This document shows positions 35,533-44,703 of a stretch of 64,000 nucleotides of DNA, piece by piece. The notes under the pieces are model-generated. The model was not told the origin of the DNA. It searched no databases and was given only the letters and a program-made list of their open reading frames with translations. The DNA lies in contig NZ_RXZH01000008.1 in NCBI RefSeq assembly GCF_003970385.1, forward strand, positions 82,238 to 146,237. Direction: 5' to 3'. A program made the position numbers and the translations under genes. How positions within the stretch are numbered: position 1 is the first letter of the stretch; each line of letters begins with the position of its first letter. This stretch comes from Vibrio aquaticus (lineage in GTDB: Bacteria > Pseudomonadota > Gammaproteobacteria > Enterobacterales > Vibrionaceae).

Positions 35533-37017
35533 TTAACCTGGGATCTTCGCAACCATGCGAACAGAGGTAGTCAGTTCTTCAAGTTGTAACCAAGGGCGCA
35601 GGTGAGCAACGGCAGAGTAAGCACCTGGGCGACCTGGTTGTTCAACGACTTCAATACGAGACTCTGCCAACGGCGTTTTAGCGCGCTGTTCATTACCAAT
35701 AGCACCTGCGTTGGTGTATTGGTCAATCCAGAGTTGCAGTTCACGTTGAATATCGGGAGCTTCAAGGTTAGAACCTAACTTGTCACGGCCCATTACTTTT
35801 AGGTAGTGAGCAATGCGGCCGCTTGCCATGATGTAAGGCAGGCGAGCAGAAATTGCCGCGTTTGCTGTTGCATCTGGGTCAGTGTAAGTTTTAGGTTGCT
35901 GAGTCGTTTGACCACCAATGAAGACACCGTAGTTGCTGTTCTTATAGTGAACAAGCGGCAAGAAACCTAGATCGCTGAGCTCTTTTTCGCGCTCATCAGT
36001 TAGGTTAACTTCGGTAGGACATTGTTGAACTAAGTCACCGGCTTCAGTCTTGTAAGTCAGGTTCGGTAGATTCTCAACTTTACCGCCATTGTCTAAACCG
36101 CGAATTGAGGTACACCAGCCAGATGCTGTGTACGCTTGAGTCATTTTCAGACCTAGATCGTACGCTGCGTTTGACCATACAAGTTGATCGTTGCTTGAAG
36201 GGTTTGGATTGCCATCCATGTCCGTATCAAGCTCTTCGTAGTCAAATAGGTTAGTTCCAAGACCTTTCGCGCCATACGGCAAACGAGCCATAGTACGAGG
36301 AAGTGTTAGCGTTACGTAACGAGCATCATCACTTTCACGGAATGAGTTCCAGGCTGCGTAAGCCGGAGAGTCGAAACCAGCTGCAACCGGCTTGCCTTCA
36401 TCAAATGTTGTGAAATCATTGAATTCGAACATTTGAGCGTTAGCCGCGGCAACGAATGGTGCGTGACACGCTGCGGCCACTTCACCCATGTAGCGAAGTA
36501 GGGCAACATCTTCATCTTTTGCACTGAACTCGTAATCACCGATGAATGTGCCGTATGGTTCACCACCCGCTGTACCAAATTCGCCTTGGTAAACAGCGTT
36601 GAACAGTGGGCTGCGGTCAATTGCAGGTGCGTCTTCAAATTGCTCTAGAAGCTCTTCTTGGCTGTAGTCGACCATTTTGATTTTCAGGTCGCGGCCTAGT
36701 TCACTTTCTTTCACCAGTTTTTGCAGACCGCGCCAAGAGCCTTCAAGCTTTTGGAAGTCTTTCTGCTGCATGACTTGCGAAAGCTGCTGTGAAAGCTTTT
36801 TGTCGATTTCAGAGATTGCATTTTCGATGGTCTTGGTCAGGTTTTTATCCCATGTAACCGTACCAGAAAGCGCTTGCTCTGCCAGAACAGAAAACAGTTC
36901 TTTTGTTGTGTCGGCAGGAGTTTGTGTGGTTGCTTCAATTGCGCGATCAAGGAAGCTCAGAGCACCTTCGGCAGCGCCAGCTTCCGTTTGGGTTTGGTTT
37001 TCAGCTTCTGTGCTCAT
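35533..37017 (-). CDS. tssC: T6SS contractile sheath large subunit TssC (VipB)
   Basis: Main sheath protein, 494 residues, which with TssB forms the contractile tube around Hcp. It has the family blocks KLEGSWRGLQKLVKESE, AGGEPYGTFIGDYEF, RFMARLPYG-like RTMARLPYGAKG, and SGRIAHYLKVMGRDKLG. The C-terminus ends PWLQLEELTTSVRMVAKIPG, close to canonical TssC. It overlaps tssB by one base. Confidence 0.95.
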   Translation of the reverse strand: MSTEAENQTQTEAGAAEGALSFLDRAIEATTQTPADTTKELFSVLAEQALSGTVTWDKNLTKTIENAISEIDKKLSQQLSQVMQQKDFQKLEGSWRGLQKLVKESELGRDLKIKMVDYSQEELLEQFEDAPAIDRSPLFNAVYQGEFGTAGGEPYGTFIGDYEFSAKDEDVALLRYMGEVAAACHAPFVAAANAQMFEFNDFTTFDEGKPVAAGFDSPAYAAWNSFRESDDARYVTLTLPRTMARLPYGAKGLGTNLFDYEELDTDMDGNPNPSSNDQLVWSNAAYDLGLKMTQAYTASGWCTSIRGLDNGGKVENLPNLTYKTEAGDLVQQCPTEVNLTDEREKELSDLGFLPLVHYKNSNYGVFIGGQTTQQPKTYTDPDATANAAISARLPYIMASGRIAHYLKVMGRDKLGSNLEAPDIQRELQLWIDQYTNAGAIGNEQRAKTPLAESRIEVVEQPGRPGAYSAVAHLRPWLQLEELTTSVRMVAKIPG

Positions 37018-37520
37018 TATTCATCTCCCTCTTTTTTAATGCCAAGCTCATCAGAAAGTGCGTTGATCGTATCTGCGCTTTGAAGAACTTCTTTGAGTAG
37101 TTTTTCCAAATCGCGTGAACGGTCGGCTTTAGACAGTAGAACCTTAAGCTGATTACGTGTTTCAACTAGCTTTTTCAAAGGTTCAACTTGATCGACGATT
37201 GCTTCAGGTTCGAAATCTTTCATTGAGTTGAACTTGAGGCTTGCTTCGAACTGGCTATCATCATCTGCGAGAACGTTGTCGACTTTCATGCTGAGCTCTG
37301 GGCCAACGCGCTTCATTACGTTGTCAAAGTTGTCTTTGTCTACGTTATAGAAAGTGCGCTCTTCGACATCTTCTTTGTCTTGTTTATGGCCCGAGTAATC
37401 ACCAATCACCCCAACAACAAATGGGAGTTCTTTGGTTTCTACAGCGCCATTGGTTTCCACATCGTAAGTGATACTTACGCGGTTTTTACTTACGCGTTTG
37501 TGTTGGGAATTTAGTGCCAC
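37017..37520 (-). CDS. tssB: T6SS contractile sheath small subunit TssB (VipA)
   Basis: A 167-residue sheath partner of TssC. It has the conserved N-terminal strand LPFVVGVIGDYSG, then a NFDNVMKRVGPELSM segment and the FNSMKDFEPEAIVDQVEPL block, followed by a C-terminal helix. Translation starts at GTG 37520 with AAGGAG 7 bases upstream. Confidence 0.95.
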   Translation of the reverse strand: MALNSQHKRVSKNRVSITYDVETNGAVETKELPFVVGVIGDYSGHKQDKEDVEERTFYNVDKDNFDNVMKRVGPELSMKVDNVLADDDSQFEASLKFNSMKDFEPEAIVDQVEPLKKLVETRNQLKVLLSKADRSRDLEKLLKEVLQSADTINALSDELGIKKEGDE

Positions 37521-37539
37521 AATGAATCTCCTTATTCAA

Positions 37540-38061
37540 TTATGATGCTGTAGACGTTACTTTCGCTGTTGTTGCATCGAAGCCGACTTCTGGACCTTTC
37601 TCGATCTTACCGCCTTCACCTTCGATGTAGTAAGCTTTTGAAATTTCAGTATAAGTTAGGCTGAATGATTCGTTTGGAAGTGTGCCGTCAGACGCTGCCA
37701 TGTTATAGCTAGACATACGAGCCGCTTTCAACGTCAAAATAAGGTATGGATCAGCACCAGAACCTTCGCGGTTTGGTTTCGTCATTACGATTTCTACTGT
37801 TTTACCTTCGCCGCCTGGAGCATAAAGGAAAGTTGTTAGGTGCGGTGTCGCGCCGTCACAGCCACGAGTCACGTTGACTTCACCTAAAGCAACCATGCCT
37901 TGGTCTGCATTGTTCGCATTACCAACGTCGATACCAACGCCACGAACAGCATTCCAGGTGAGTGTATCGATAGCGAAAAAGCCATCTTTGCCACCAATTT
38001 TTTCTACTGTTGCTGCACCTTTAGGTTTCGTGCCATCGATTCTCATGAAAATAGAAGCCAT
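37540..38061 (-). CDS. hcp: T6SS tube protein Hcp (TssD)
   Basis: Ring-forming tube subunit of 173 residues. The N-terminus FMRIDGTKPKGAATVEK and the C-terminal EISKAYYIEGEGG strand are typical of Hcp. No extra C-terminal toxin domain is present. It lies 28 bases after tssA and 19 before tssB, inside the main operon, so it has no obvious separate promoter. Confidence 0.93.
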   Translation of the reverse strand: MASIFMRIDGTKPKGAATVEKIGGKDGFFAIDTLTWNAVRGVGIDVGNANNADQGMVALGEVNVTRGCDGATPHLTTFLYAPGGEGKTVEIVMTKPNREGSGADPYLILTLKAARMSSYNMAASDGTLPNESFSLTYTEISKAYYIEGEGGKIEKGPEVGFDATTAKVTSTAS

Positions 38062-38089
38062 TTTATTCTCCTTTGCTATTTAGCATTGT

Positions 38090-39526
38090 TTACCACTCAA
38101 AGTCGGTGAGGTTGCCAGACGACTCAGTGGAGCTTTTTTCAGTTTGTATAGTTTGAGTAGGTGCACTTTCTTCCGTTGGAAGAGAAATAGAAGAAGGTGA
38201 CGGTTGAGATATTTCTGCTGGAGCAGCAGCAGGAACATTCGGGGTAAAGCTAGAAGAGGGTACCTCTCCAGTTGAATTTGAAGTGACGTTAGTCGCGAGT
38301 TCGACTTTGTCTAAGTTATCCATGCCCGTAAGCTGATTAATATGTGTGATCACACTGCTGTTGCCGCCAGTCATCTCTTCGAGCAGTTCAGGTAAGCTCA
38401 TATAACCCCAACGAATAGCGCGCTCTAATAAGAAAGATATTGGGCTATGAGGTTCGGTCGCTTTGAAGTATTCAGCGATTTTTCTAAGCTCTTGGAAGGC
38501 TTGATCTCTAGAGGCGACATTGGCCGAGATATTGATTGGCTGTGTCTGGAATGTTTGTGTCACACTCGCTTGAGAAGATGGATTGTGCACCTCGGCAGGC
38601 TGAGCAACATTGCCTTGAACGTTTGGCGTTGCTTCACCAGTTGACTCGGAAGCAGCAGGTTGAACGGCCTCTGGAACTGGCGTTTCTTCTACTGGGGCTT
38701 CTTGTCTAAGTTCGAATTGTTCGTCGAGTGGCCAAACTGCGAACTTGTCTTCGGCAAGGTAACGAATTGCATTGATTGAGTCGGCAATGTTCGATTTGAT
38801 GTATCGGAAGCTAATTGGCGAGATACCAATGGCTTGGCACTGTTGCGCGATCGTCGTTTCTGCTTGTGATAAGTGTTGGTAGCTTTGGGCGAGTAGCAGG
38901 GTGGTTTGTTCTACTTCTGAAGAGAATAGACGCTGCGCATTTTCCTTAAGCTCAGCGAGCTCGCCAGAACGTTCTGCTCGTAAATAGTCTCCGAAGGTAA
39001 TATCTTCGATCAAGCTAATGAGCTGTAATGGCATGAACAGAGCGGTAGACTCGTTACTTTCACCAACAAGTTGTAGTAGAGGCTTAATTCTAAACTCAAC
39101 AATTTCTTTAGCCGCACCGGATTCATCACTGCTTTTAATTTTGTTCTCTGGCAAAGTCGGGTGGAGACAATCCCAATACTTTTCGATCAGCTGATTGAGC
39201 ACTTGAGTGGAGTCTGACAGTGCTTGATAAGGATTCGATGTAAAAAGCTGACTTGCAATGTACCAACCGAGTAGCTCTAAGTCTTTCGTTGAGCTCGTCA
39301 ATGCACTGAATGTATCTTGCCTAAGTTGATCCCAGTTGTTTTGGTTAGCTTCAAGCAGAGCTTCATCACCAGAAGCGTCCGGGGTTTCAATCAATTGGCG
39401 AAAAGAAGACTGAGCGGTGTTGTAGCTGTTACGTAGAGAACGATAAGCAGAACGATCTAACTTAAGATAGGTGCCAGAAGGCTCCTGTTCAGAAATTGGG
39501 CTCAATAAACTTTCGATATCTACCAT
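38090..39526 (-). CDS. tssA: T6SS assembly protein TssA
   Basis: A 478-residue TssA/ImpA-type protein that guides tube and sheath assembly. The N-terminal ImpA domain starts with the signature SLLSPISEQEPSGTYLKLD. A Pro/Ser/Thr/Gln-rich linker occupies about residues 275-330. A conserved ELRKIAEYFKATEPHSPIS block (cap-like, with SPISFLLERAIRWG) follows, and the tail is Ser/Thr-rich. It is the first gene of the main T6SS operon, which continues to the kinase 23 kb away. Confidence 0.9.
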   Translation of the reverse strand: MVDIESLLSPISEQEPSGTYLKLDRSAYRSLRNSYNTAQSSFRQLIETPDASGDEALLEANQNNWDQLRQDTFSALTSSTKDLELLGWYIASQLFTSNPYQALSDSTQVLNQLIEKYWDCLHPTLPENKIKSSDESGAAKEIVEFRIKPLLQLVGESNESTALFMPLQLISLIEDITFGDYLRAERSGELAELKENAQRLFSSEVEQTTLLLAQSYQHLSQAETTIAQQCQAIGISPISFRYIKSNIADSINAIRYLAEDKFAVWPLDEQFELRQEAPVEETPVPEAVQPAASESTGEATPNVQGNVAQPAEVHNPSSQASVTQTFQTQPINISANVASRDQAFQELRKIAEYFKATEPHSPISFLLERAIRWGYMSLPELLEEMTGGNSSVITHINQLTGMDNLDKVELATNVTSNSTGEVPSSSFTPNVPAAAPAEISQPSPSSISLPTEESAPTQTIQTEKSSTESSGNLTDFEW

Positions 39527-39589
39527 ACGACTTCCGTTGTCAAAATGTAATGCTTTAGTTGATGCAAGTGGTTGTTTAATTGTTGTATT

Positions 39590-39619
39590 AGGAAAAATCC
39601 TACCTAGATATAGTCTAGG
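39590..39619. promoter_or_regulatory. Palindromes in the tssA promoter region
   Basis: The 209 bases between tssA and the PAAR gene hold the probable promoter of the main T6SS operon. Two neighbouring palindromes were seen: AGGA-AAAA-TCCT (39590-39601) and CCTAGA-TATAG-TCTAGG (39603-39619). No sigma-54 -24/-12 element was found on the minus strand here. The regulator is unknown. Confidence 0.35.
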
Positions 39620-39735
39620 GTTATTTTGTGAAAAGGCTCGCTCAAATTTATTATTTAACTAAAAAAGTGACAAGCATCTAGAAAATTGGACGGATCACGA
39701 TTAAATTTTATCAAATCCTTGTTTGTTAAGTGGTT

Positions 39736-40035
39736 TTATCCGCCTATTAATACTGTGGGCATTCCTAGTACGATTGTGCCACCATGTGCAGTCGTATCAC
39801 CCATACGGGCTGCTGGTTTATTCATCACTAAAACGGTAGCACTGCCTTTTATGATGGAATCAGGGGGACCGACACACACACACATGTCGCCCATAGTGGC
39901 GGCTGGCATATTGCCAATAAGTACAGTAGGAACCCCTGGACCCGAGATAGGACCGCCAACATGAGGTATTGGCGGCACGGCAGGTGTTTGCATTGGGCAA
40001 ACGTGCATGTCTGTCAATCTTGCTGCTAGCGTCAT
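39736..40035 (-). CDS. T6SS PAAR-repeat spike-tip protein
   Basis: A 99-residue PAAR protein that sharpens the VgrG spike. The PAAR motifs are visible as PAATMGDMCVCVGPPD and PAARMGDTTAHGG; His and Cys ligands for the tip metal are spread along the chain. No effector domain is attached. Its ATG overlaps the stop of the preceding 190-residue gene (ATGA). Confidence 0.93.
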   Translation of the reverse strand: MTLAARLTDMHVCPMQTPAVPPIPHVGGPISGPGVPTVLIGNMPAATMGDMCVCVGPPDSIIKGSATVLVMNKPAARMGDTTAHGGTIVLGMPTVLIGG

Positions 40036-40604
40036 GCTGAACCTCCGTTTCCACCATTTGCTATATCAAGAATGTAAGTTATTGAATTAGTATAGTACTC
40101 CTCCGAGTTTTTCCAATTCGGTAACGCTGCAGCGTGATTAATCGCTCCGGCAACGGCTTTGCAATACAAGAACGGATCAGGGAGTACAGCAGGTAAATCT
40201 GGAGAGACAATACTTCCTGAGCCATTCCAAAAAACCGCTTGTGCTAACCAAGATGGCCCACAGTTGAGACCTAATCGATTCGATAACAGCTCCGCTTTAC
40301 GTCTGAGCTCTTCACTTGGTGATTGCACCCATTGTTGTGCTGTTTGGATGCACTGCATTTGGTGAGCGTTCCAAATGTCTTTTCTTTGCAGTAAGCAGAG
40401 ACTCGCCCACCAGATGGCCTCACGAACGGGAAGGGCATGGGCAAGAAACTGAGTTAAGTCGTTGTTGAGCTGCTCGTTTTTCAATGCCTGAATAGATTCC
40501 TCGATCGACATATCTGGATTGAGCAATGCATCGGCTTCGTCGGATGCTGTGAATCTGGGTAAGACCTGACCGCAGGTCTGATAAGGGATTTTCTTATAAG
40601 TCAT
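40032..40604 (-). CDS. Uncharacterised protein between vgrG and PAAR genes (possibly DUF6931-like)
   Basis: A 190-residue soluble protein rich in helix, with Trp-rich segments PVREAIWWASLCLL and LNCGPSWLAQAVFWNGSGS. It resembles small proteins, sometimes called DUF6931, found between VgrG and PAAR in vibrio T6SS clusters; this name is from memory and tentative. It overlaps vgrG by one base and the PAAR gene by 4, so the three are made together. Its position suits an adaptor or chaperone that loads PAAR or an effector onto VgrG. Confidence 0.6.
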   Translation of the reverse strand: MTYKKIPYQTCGQVLPRFTASDEADALLNPDMSIEESIQALKNEQLNNDLTQFLAHALPVREAIWWASLCLLQRKDIWNAHQMQCIQTAQQWVQSPSEELRRKAELLSNRLGLNCGPSWLAQAVFWNGSGSIVSPDLPAVLPDPFLYCKAVAGAINHAAALPNWKNSEEYYTNSITYILDIANGGNGGSA

Positions 40605-42586
40605 TAATTTACCTTGACGATTGCGCCTTTCACTTCGCCCATAACACCACCATCAAATGTCGCTTTAAGCCCAGATTTAAACTCGGCGCTTAGAGAGCCT
40701 TCTGCAGACAGTGTAGTGTCTGCTTTAATCGCTATGCTTAGCCCTTTAATTGAATTAGAGCTGGTTGCTTCGAGCGCAGTGGTGGTGCCTGAGACTTTAT
40801 TTGCTGAGGTCGCTTTACTGGTGACGTTAGTGCCTTGCAGGTTGAGAGCGCTACTCGCTTTGATATCGATATTACTGGCTTCAATTGAAATGGATGAGGA
40901 AGAGATCGAGATCGTGCTTGAGCCAACTTTGAGATCGATGGAGTCATCCGCTTCAATTGTGATGGATTTCGCTTTCTCTGAGAGTGATTTGGTTACAGAT
41001 AGTGTGTAACTGTCTTCAGTCGCGATGGTCATCTTCTTGGTGACAGACTGTGAGAGCTCACCCTTTACGGTTTCCGTGTGGTTATTTTCGATCTCCCGAG
41101 TCAGATCTTTTGCCGCGTGGAGATAGACAAGCTCTTTATCTTTCTTGTCATCAAAATAGAGTTCGTTAGATTGCCCACTTAGCTTAGTTTTGATGCCACT
41201 TTTGGTGCTGTCAGCTTCTTTGTACGGGGGCGCGTTTTTACTGTTGTAAACGCTGCCTGTAATGATGGGTTGATCAGGATCTCCATCAATAAAAGAAATC
41301 AACACCTCTTGACCGGTTCTGGGTACAAATTGAGTTCCGTAGCCATTTCCAGCCAGCATTTGAGCAACACGAACGTAGCAGCTGGTTTTATCTCCGCTGG
41401 TTTCGGTGTCCCAATGAAATTGAATATAAACGCGCCCTTGGTCGTCTTGGTTTATTTCTCCACTTGTTTTCCCTGCCACTGTCGCACTCTGTAACCCGTG
41501 CACGCGGCTCTTTTCACGCGGCTGAGGGTAGTATGAGGTCGATTTAGGGATAGCTGTGACTTGTGTATTGCACACTACGTCTTCTGAATATTGTGTCGTG
41601 ACAGAAATAACCGAGTAATCTGCCAATTGAGACTTGTCCAAATGGCTCGACAACGAAAACCAAGTTGCAACGTCAAACAGGTCATGTTTAGCCGTTGCGA
41701 TGACTTTTTCATAATCTTGTTCTAAATGGCCAATGCGACGTTTGGCTAGGTTACTTGCAAGGTCTGTTTTGTCACCGCTAATGCCAACAGGTGGGTAATG
41801 GCGGTTAGTCAGCTTGGTATTGTTGGCGATTGAGTGAGTGCTTTTCTGTGCTTTACTCGAGACAAGTTTGGATTGAGTATAATCGTACGCAGTGAGTTCT
41901 ACACTTGTGCCGTGAAACGAAAGCAGCGGAGACCATGAATCAATTAGCGGTAATGAGCCACTTGGGGTTTCTGCCATATCAAATTTAGGGGTAGCCGCCT
42001 TGTCGAAAGGCGACTGTGCGTCTTGTAGTACTAACGTATGAGCTTTACTTGTATGCGTGAAGTAGTAAGAGACGCCTTCTTCCGCCAATAGACGGGTGAC
42101 GAAATCAAAATCTGATTCATCGTACTGAAGACAGTATTCGCGTTTTGTTGCCGGCATCTTGGCGATCTTGTAACACCCCTTAAATCCCGCATTATCGAAA
42201 ATGTCGCTGACGATATCTTTGGTCGACTGATTTTGAAAAACACGAAACGCATGAGTGTGTTTCAGTAGTTCTGTCCATGGCCTTAACGTGATTTCATAGA
42301 GTGCAAATTGAAGGTTTCCATCCATGCCAAGGCTTTTTATTGCGGTTATCACACCATTGTATGAGCGCGATAAAGTGTCACTACCAGATTGATTGGAGTA
42401 TCGGTTGACCGTAATCAATTGACCCAACTGACTTTGGATATCAAAGCTATTGGATATCAGTGTGGCGTTTATTTGAAAAGGTTCTGACAAGGTTTGAGTA
42501 ATGGAGAATTGGCTTATCGCATGCTCTTGTCCTTTGTAATCCTTTGCTGACATTGGGCCAGAGGTCGCAGAGAAATTCTCAGCCAT
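40604..42586 (-). CDS. vgrG: T6SS spike protein VgrG (TssI)
   Basis: A 660-residue trimeric spike protein. The gp27-like head spans about residues 15-350 (LLAEEGVSYYFTHTSKAH). The gp5 OB-fold follows with DDQGRVYIQFHWDTE and VPRTGQEVLISFIDGDPDQP, the VgrG signature. The last 130 residues are Ser/Thr/Ile repeats forming a triple beta-prism. There is no C-terminal effector extension, so cargo must be loaded through PAAR or adaptors. First gene of the vgrG-190aa-PAAR operon. Confidence 0.95.
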   Translation of the reverse strand: MAENFSATSGPMSAKDYKGQEHAISQFSITQTLSEPFQINATLISNSFDIQSQLGQLITVNRYSNQSGSDTLSRSYNGVITAIKSLGMDGNLQFALYEITLRPWTELLKHTHAFRVFQNQSTKDIVSDIFDNAGFKGCYKIAKMPATKREYCLQYDESDFDFVTRLLAEEGVSYYFTHTSKAHTLVLQDAQSPFDKAATPKFDMAETPSGSLPLIDSWSPLLSFHGTSVELTAYDYTQSKLVSSKAQKSTHSIANNTKLTNRHYPPVGISGDKTDLASNLAKRRIGHLEQDYEKVIATAKHDLFDVATWFSLSSHLDKSQLADYSVISVTTQYSEDVVCNTQVTAIPKSTSYYPQPREKSRVHGLQSATVAGKTSGEINQDDQGRVYIQFHWDTETSGDKTSCYVRVAQMLAGNGYGTQFVPRTGQEVLISFIDGDPDQPIITGSVYNSKNAPPYKEADSTKSGIKTKLSGQSNELYFDDKKDKELVYLHAAKDLTREIENNHTETVKGELSQSVTKKMTIATEDSYTLSVTKSLSEKAKSITIEADDSIDLKVGSSTISISSSSISIEASNIDIKASSALNLQGTNVTSKATSANKVSGTTTALEATSSNSIKGLSIAIKADTTLSAEGSLSAEFKSGLKATFDGGVMGEVKGAIVKVN

Positions 42587-42745
42587 AGCACTTCCTTAAT
42601 AAATGACTGCCGATTTGAGTAGATGTACTCGAAACAATGATTTGTGATTTATGTTAACGATTCATTAAAAAGTAGCAGGTATTGATTTCGAAATAAATTA
42701 AATTAACTATTATCTATAAATCATGCAATTATGAGGAGAGGTGTG

Positions 42746-43648
42746 ATGGCAAGCTCGGATGCTAAGAACATGGCGAAACAATTTTTAGGCCATGTAGAAA
42801 AGGAAAGCGCGTCTTATCACAAAAGTTGGGCGCGAAAGTTCGGAAACAAGTATCAATCTGCCAAGAACTGGGTCAAACGTGACAAAAAAATGGTTGCGAT
42901 GGATGTAGTTCAAAAAGGGGTGAAAACCGGTATTGGACTTATCCCTTTTCCAGGCAGCAAGGAAGGCGCGGCATTACTTGAAGCGGCCGGAGGATCTGCT
43001 TTGAAAGCTGCCTCACGTAAAGCATGGGAAGAAGGGTCGAAAAAAGGCGTTAAGTCATTGCTTTCAAAGAAAATTGAAGAAGCCCGTAAACAACTCAAAG
43101 TCAACCCTGTTGGAAAAGTGGATCACCAAGTTTTTGTGAACTCGGCTCAAAAGCGAGATCAAAAGATGCATGCGATTCGGAAACTGGTGAAATACGAAAT
43201 TAAGCTGTTGCCGAAAAAAGCCGATGAAATGAGTCTGCGATTGTTTAAACTTAAAGAAGCGATTAACTCGTCGAGAAACAAGCTTTCGCAAACTATCGTC
43301 AGCATGGATTCAAGTGAAGACGCAACTCTGGAACGTATGCAGGCATGGGCAGCGTATTTTTCAGCTATTCAAGAGGTAAACCATTACCAAGACAAACTCC
43401 GTGATACGTTAGTTCATGTTCAGGAAATCACGAAAGATGTGGAATGGTTCCTAGCGTCCAGTGAAGCAGCTACAGAACAAATGACGGCGGAAAACTTACC
43501 TAAACTGGAAGAAGCGTTTGATCAAATCCGTAAAGGTTACGGCAACATTAACTCGCTCAAACAGCTTCAAGAAATGATGTTAGAAAAAAACCTTATCAAC
43601 GCCGGCATGATGGATCCAAGCATGGCAAAGTACAAATACACCGTTTAA
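42746..43648 (+). CDS. Uncharacterised helical protein divergent from vgrG
   Basis: A 300-residue Lys-rich, mainly helical protein without a signal peptide. A glycine/alanine-rich segment at about residues 50-90 (GVKTGIGLIPFPGSKEGAAL and LLEAAGGSALKAASRK) could bury in a membrane or form a hairpin, and a coiled-coil-like region follows (about 140-260). ATG 42746 was chosen because AGGAGAGG stands just upstream; an earlier in-frame ATG at 42731 lies on that site. No known domain was recognised. Being beside vgrG, it may be a T6SS effector or accessory factor, but no immunity gene is in the same operon. Confidence 0.65.
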   Translation: MASSDAKNMAKQFLGHVEKESASYHKSWARKFGNKYQSAKNWVKRDKKMVAMDVVQKGVKTGIGLIPFPGSKEGAALLEAAGGSALKAASRKAWEEGSKKGVKSLLSKKIEEARKQLKVNPVGKVDHQVFVNSAQKRDQKMHAIRKLVKYEIKLLPKKADEMSLRLFKLKEAINSSRNKLSQTIVSMDSSEDATLERMQAWAAYFSAIQEVNHYQDKLRDTLVHVQEITKDVEWFLASSEAATEQMTAENLPKLEEAFDQIRKGYGNINSLKQLQEMMLEKNLINAGMMDPSMAKYKYTV

Positions 43649-43666
43649 CGGAAAGATTGGATCTAA

Positions 43667-43692
43667 AAAGGCGCTCTAGTTGAGCGCCTTTA
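43667..43692. terminator. Bidirectional terminator after the vgrG-linked gene
   Basis: A 10-bp stem AAAGGCGCTC / GAGCGCCTTT with a 5-base loop. The minus-strand side ends in TTTTT, so it can stop both the helical-protein gene and the convergent lipoprotein gene. Confidence 0.85.
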
Positions 43693-43726
43693 TCATTTAA
43701 GGACGAGATAGGAGCTAAGCACTGAT

Positions 43727-44548
43727 TTAACGACTATCAACGATGAGTAACTGTGCTTTTTGATAGCTTAGGTTCATCGCGTCGACTTCATTACGTTGCG
43801 TTAGGATTCGCTCCACGCTTGGCAACACTACAAAAAGAATCAATGGTTCATCATGCAATTCTTGCCAAGGGCGCGAATGACTTTCCTTCTTGTGCGCTGA
43901 AAGGTTAACCGTTAATACTAGACTTGTTGGCGCAAGCTCACTTCCCTTAAAAGAACCCAGTTCGTGTACTCCTCCCCATAATGACTCTAATGGTCGCTCA
44001 TGAGTGCTCCTGAGAAACATATCTAACTCCTTAGTACCTTCTGAGTTGGTTAGCGTAGTGCTCAAGCGCTCAGTGACATGCCTTCCATCCTGAAACGGCA
44101 AATAGCCTAGATTATTGTCGACAATCTTATGATTCAGGGGACAAAGCTGGACCGAATCACTCGATTGTTGACTGGCGTATAGCTCGCAACTGAACTGCTT
44201 GATCAGAGTCTCCAACCCCTTATGAAAGTCTTCACCTTTTAAATCATCGTTTGTGAACGGCTTAGTGTCCGTTGCGAAGGTTTGATATTGCCTAACTTCT
44301 GCAAACAACAGATCGAATTTTTCTTCAATCGCAGAGCGGTTAGAGACTGCAATTAAGCGGTTATTTTTAATCGCTGTCTTTAGAACGTTGTCTGACTCGA
44401 TCACAGTCGTGTCATCACTAGAGTAATAGGTAGAACCCAAGGTTGGGTAATCTGGTTCACGTTCTGGTGCAGAAAAGAGTGAACACCCGCCCAGCAGCGT
44501 GGAAGTCAAAAGTGAAAGCAACAGCGGTTTAGTTAAGGGTGTGCGCAT
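43727..44548 (-). CDS. Uncharacterised lipoprotein beside the T6SS cluster
   Basis: A 273-residue lipoprotein with signal peptide and lipobox LLGGC (lipidated Cys at 22). The mature part has two Cys residues (FSCELYAS and VQLCPLNH) able to form a disulfide, and a C-terminal beta-rich segment TSLVLTVNLSAHKKES. No family recognised. It is convergent with the vgrG-linked gene. It could be an immunity protein or envelope accessory factor of the T6SS, or be unrelated; the sequence does not decide. Confidence 0.65.
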   Translation of the reverse strand: MRTPLTKPLLLSLLTSTLLGGCSLFSAPEREPDYPTLGSTYYSSDDTTVIESDNVLKTAIKNNRLIAVSNRSAIEEKFDLLFAEVRQYQTFATDTKPFTNDDLKGEDFHKGLETLIKQFSCELYASQQSSDSVQLCPLNHKIVDNNLGYLPFQDGRHVTERLSTTLTNSEGTKELDMFLRSTHERPLESLWGGVHELGSFKGSELAPTSLVLTVNLSAHKKESHSRPWQELHDEPLILFVVLPSVERILTQRNEVDAMNLSYQKAQLLIVDSR

Positions 44549-44703
44549 GAATGATTACAATCTAAGCGTTTCAATGAGTGGATAAATACTAATGGGAACA
44601 CAAGCTTAAGTCACTCGTATCATAGTAATAATGGGGGGTGAGAGCACATTATCGAGCGTCTAAATGCAACGCGATTTCGTTTCAGACGTTAAGACCTTAG
44701 TCT

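Noticed and set aside
39686..39964. 92-codon plus-strand frame opposite the PAAR gene
   Set aside because: It mirrors the repeated PAAR codons; the minus-strand protein has clear PAAR motifs.
40614..41009. 131-codon plus-strand frame opposite vgrG
   Set aside because: Low-complexity Ser/Leu/Val sequence produced by the repeats of the vgrG beta-prism; no ribosome site.
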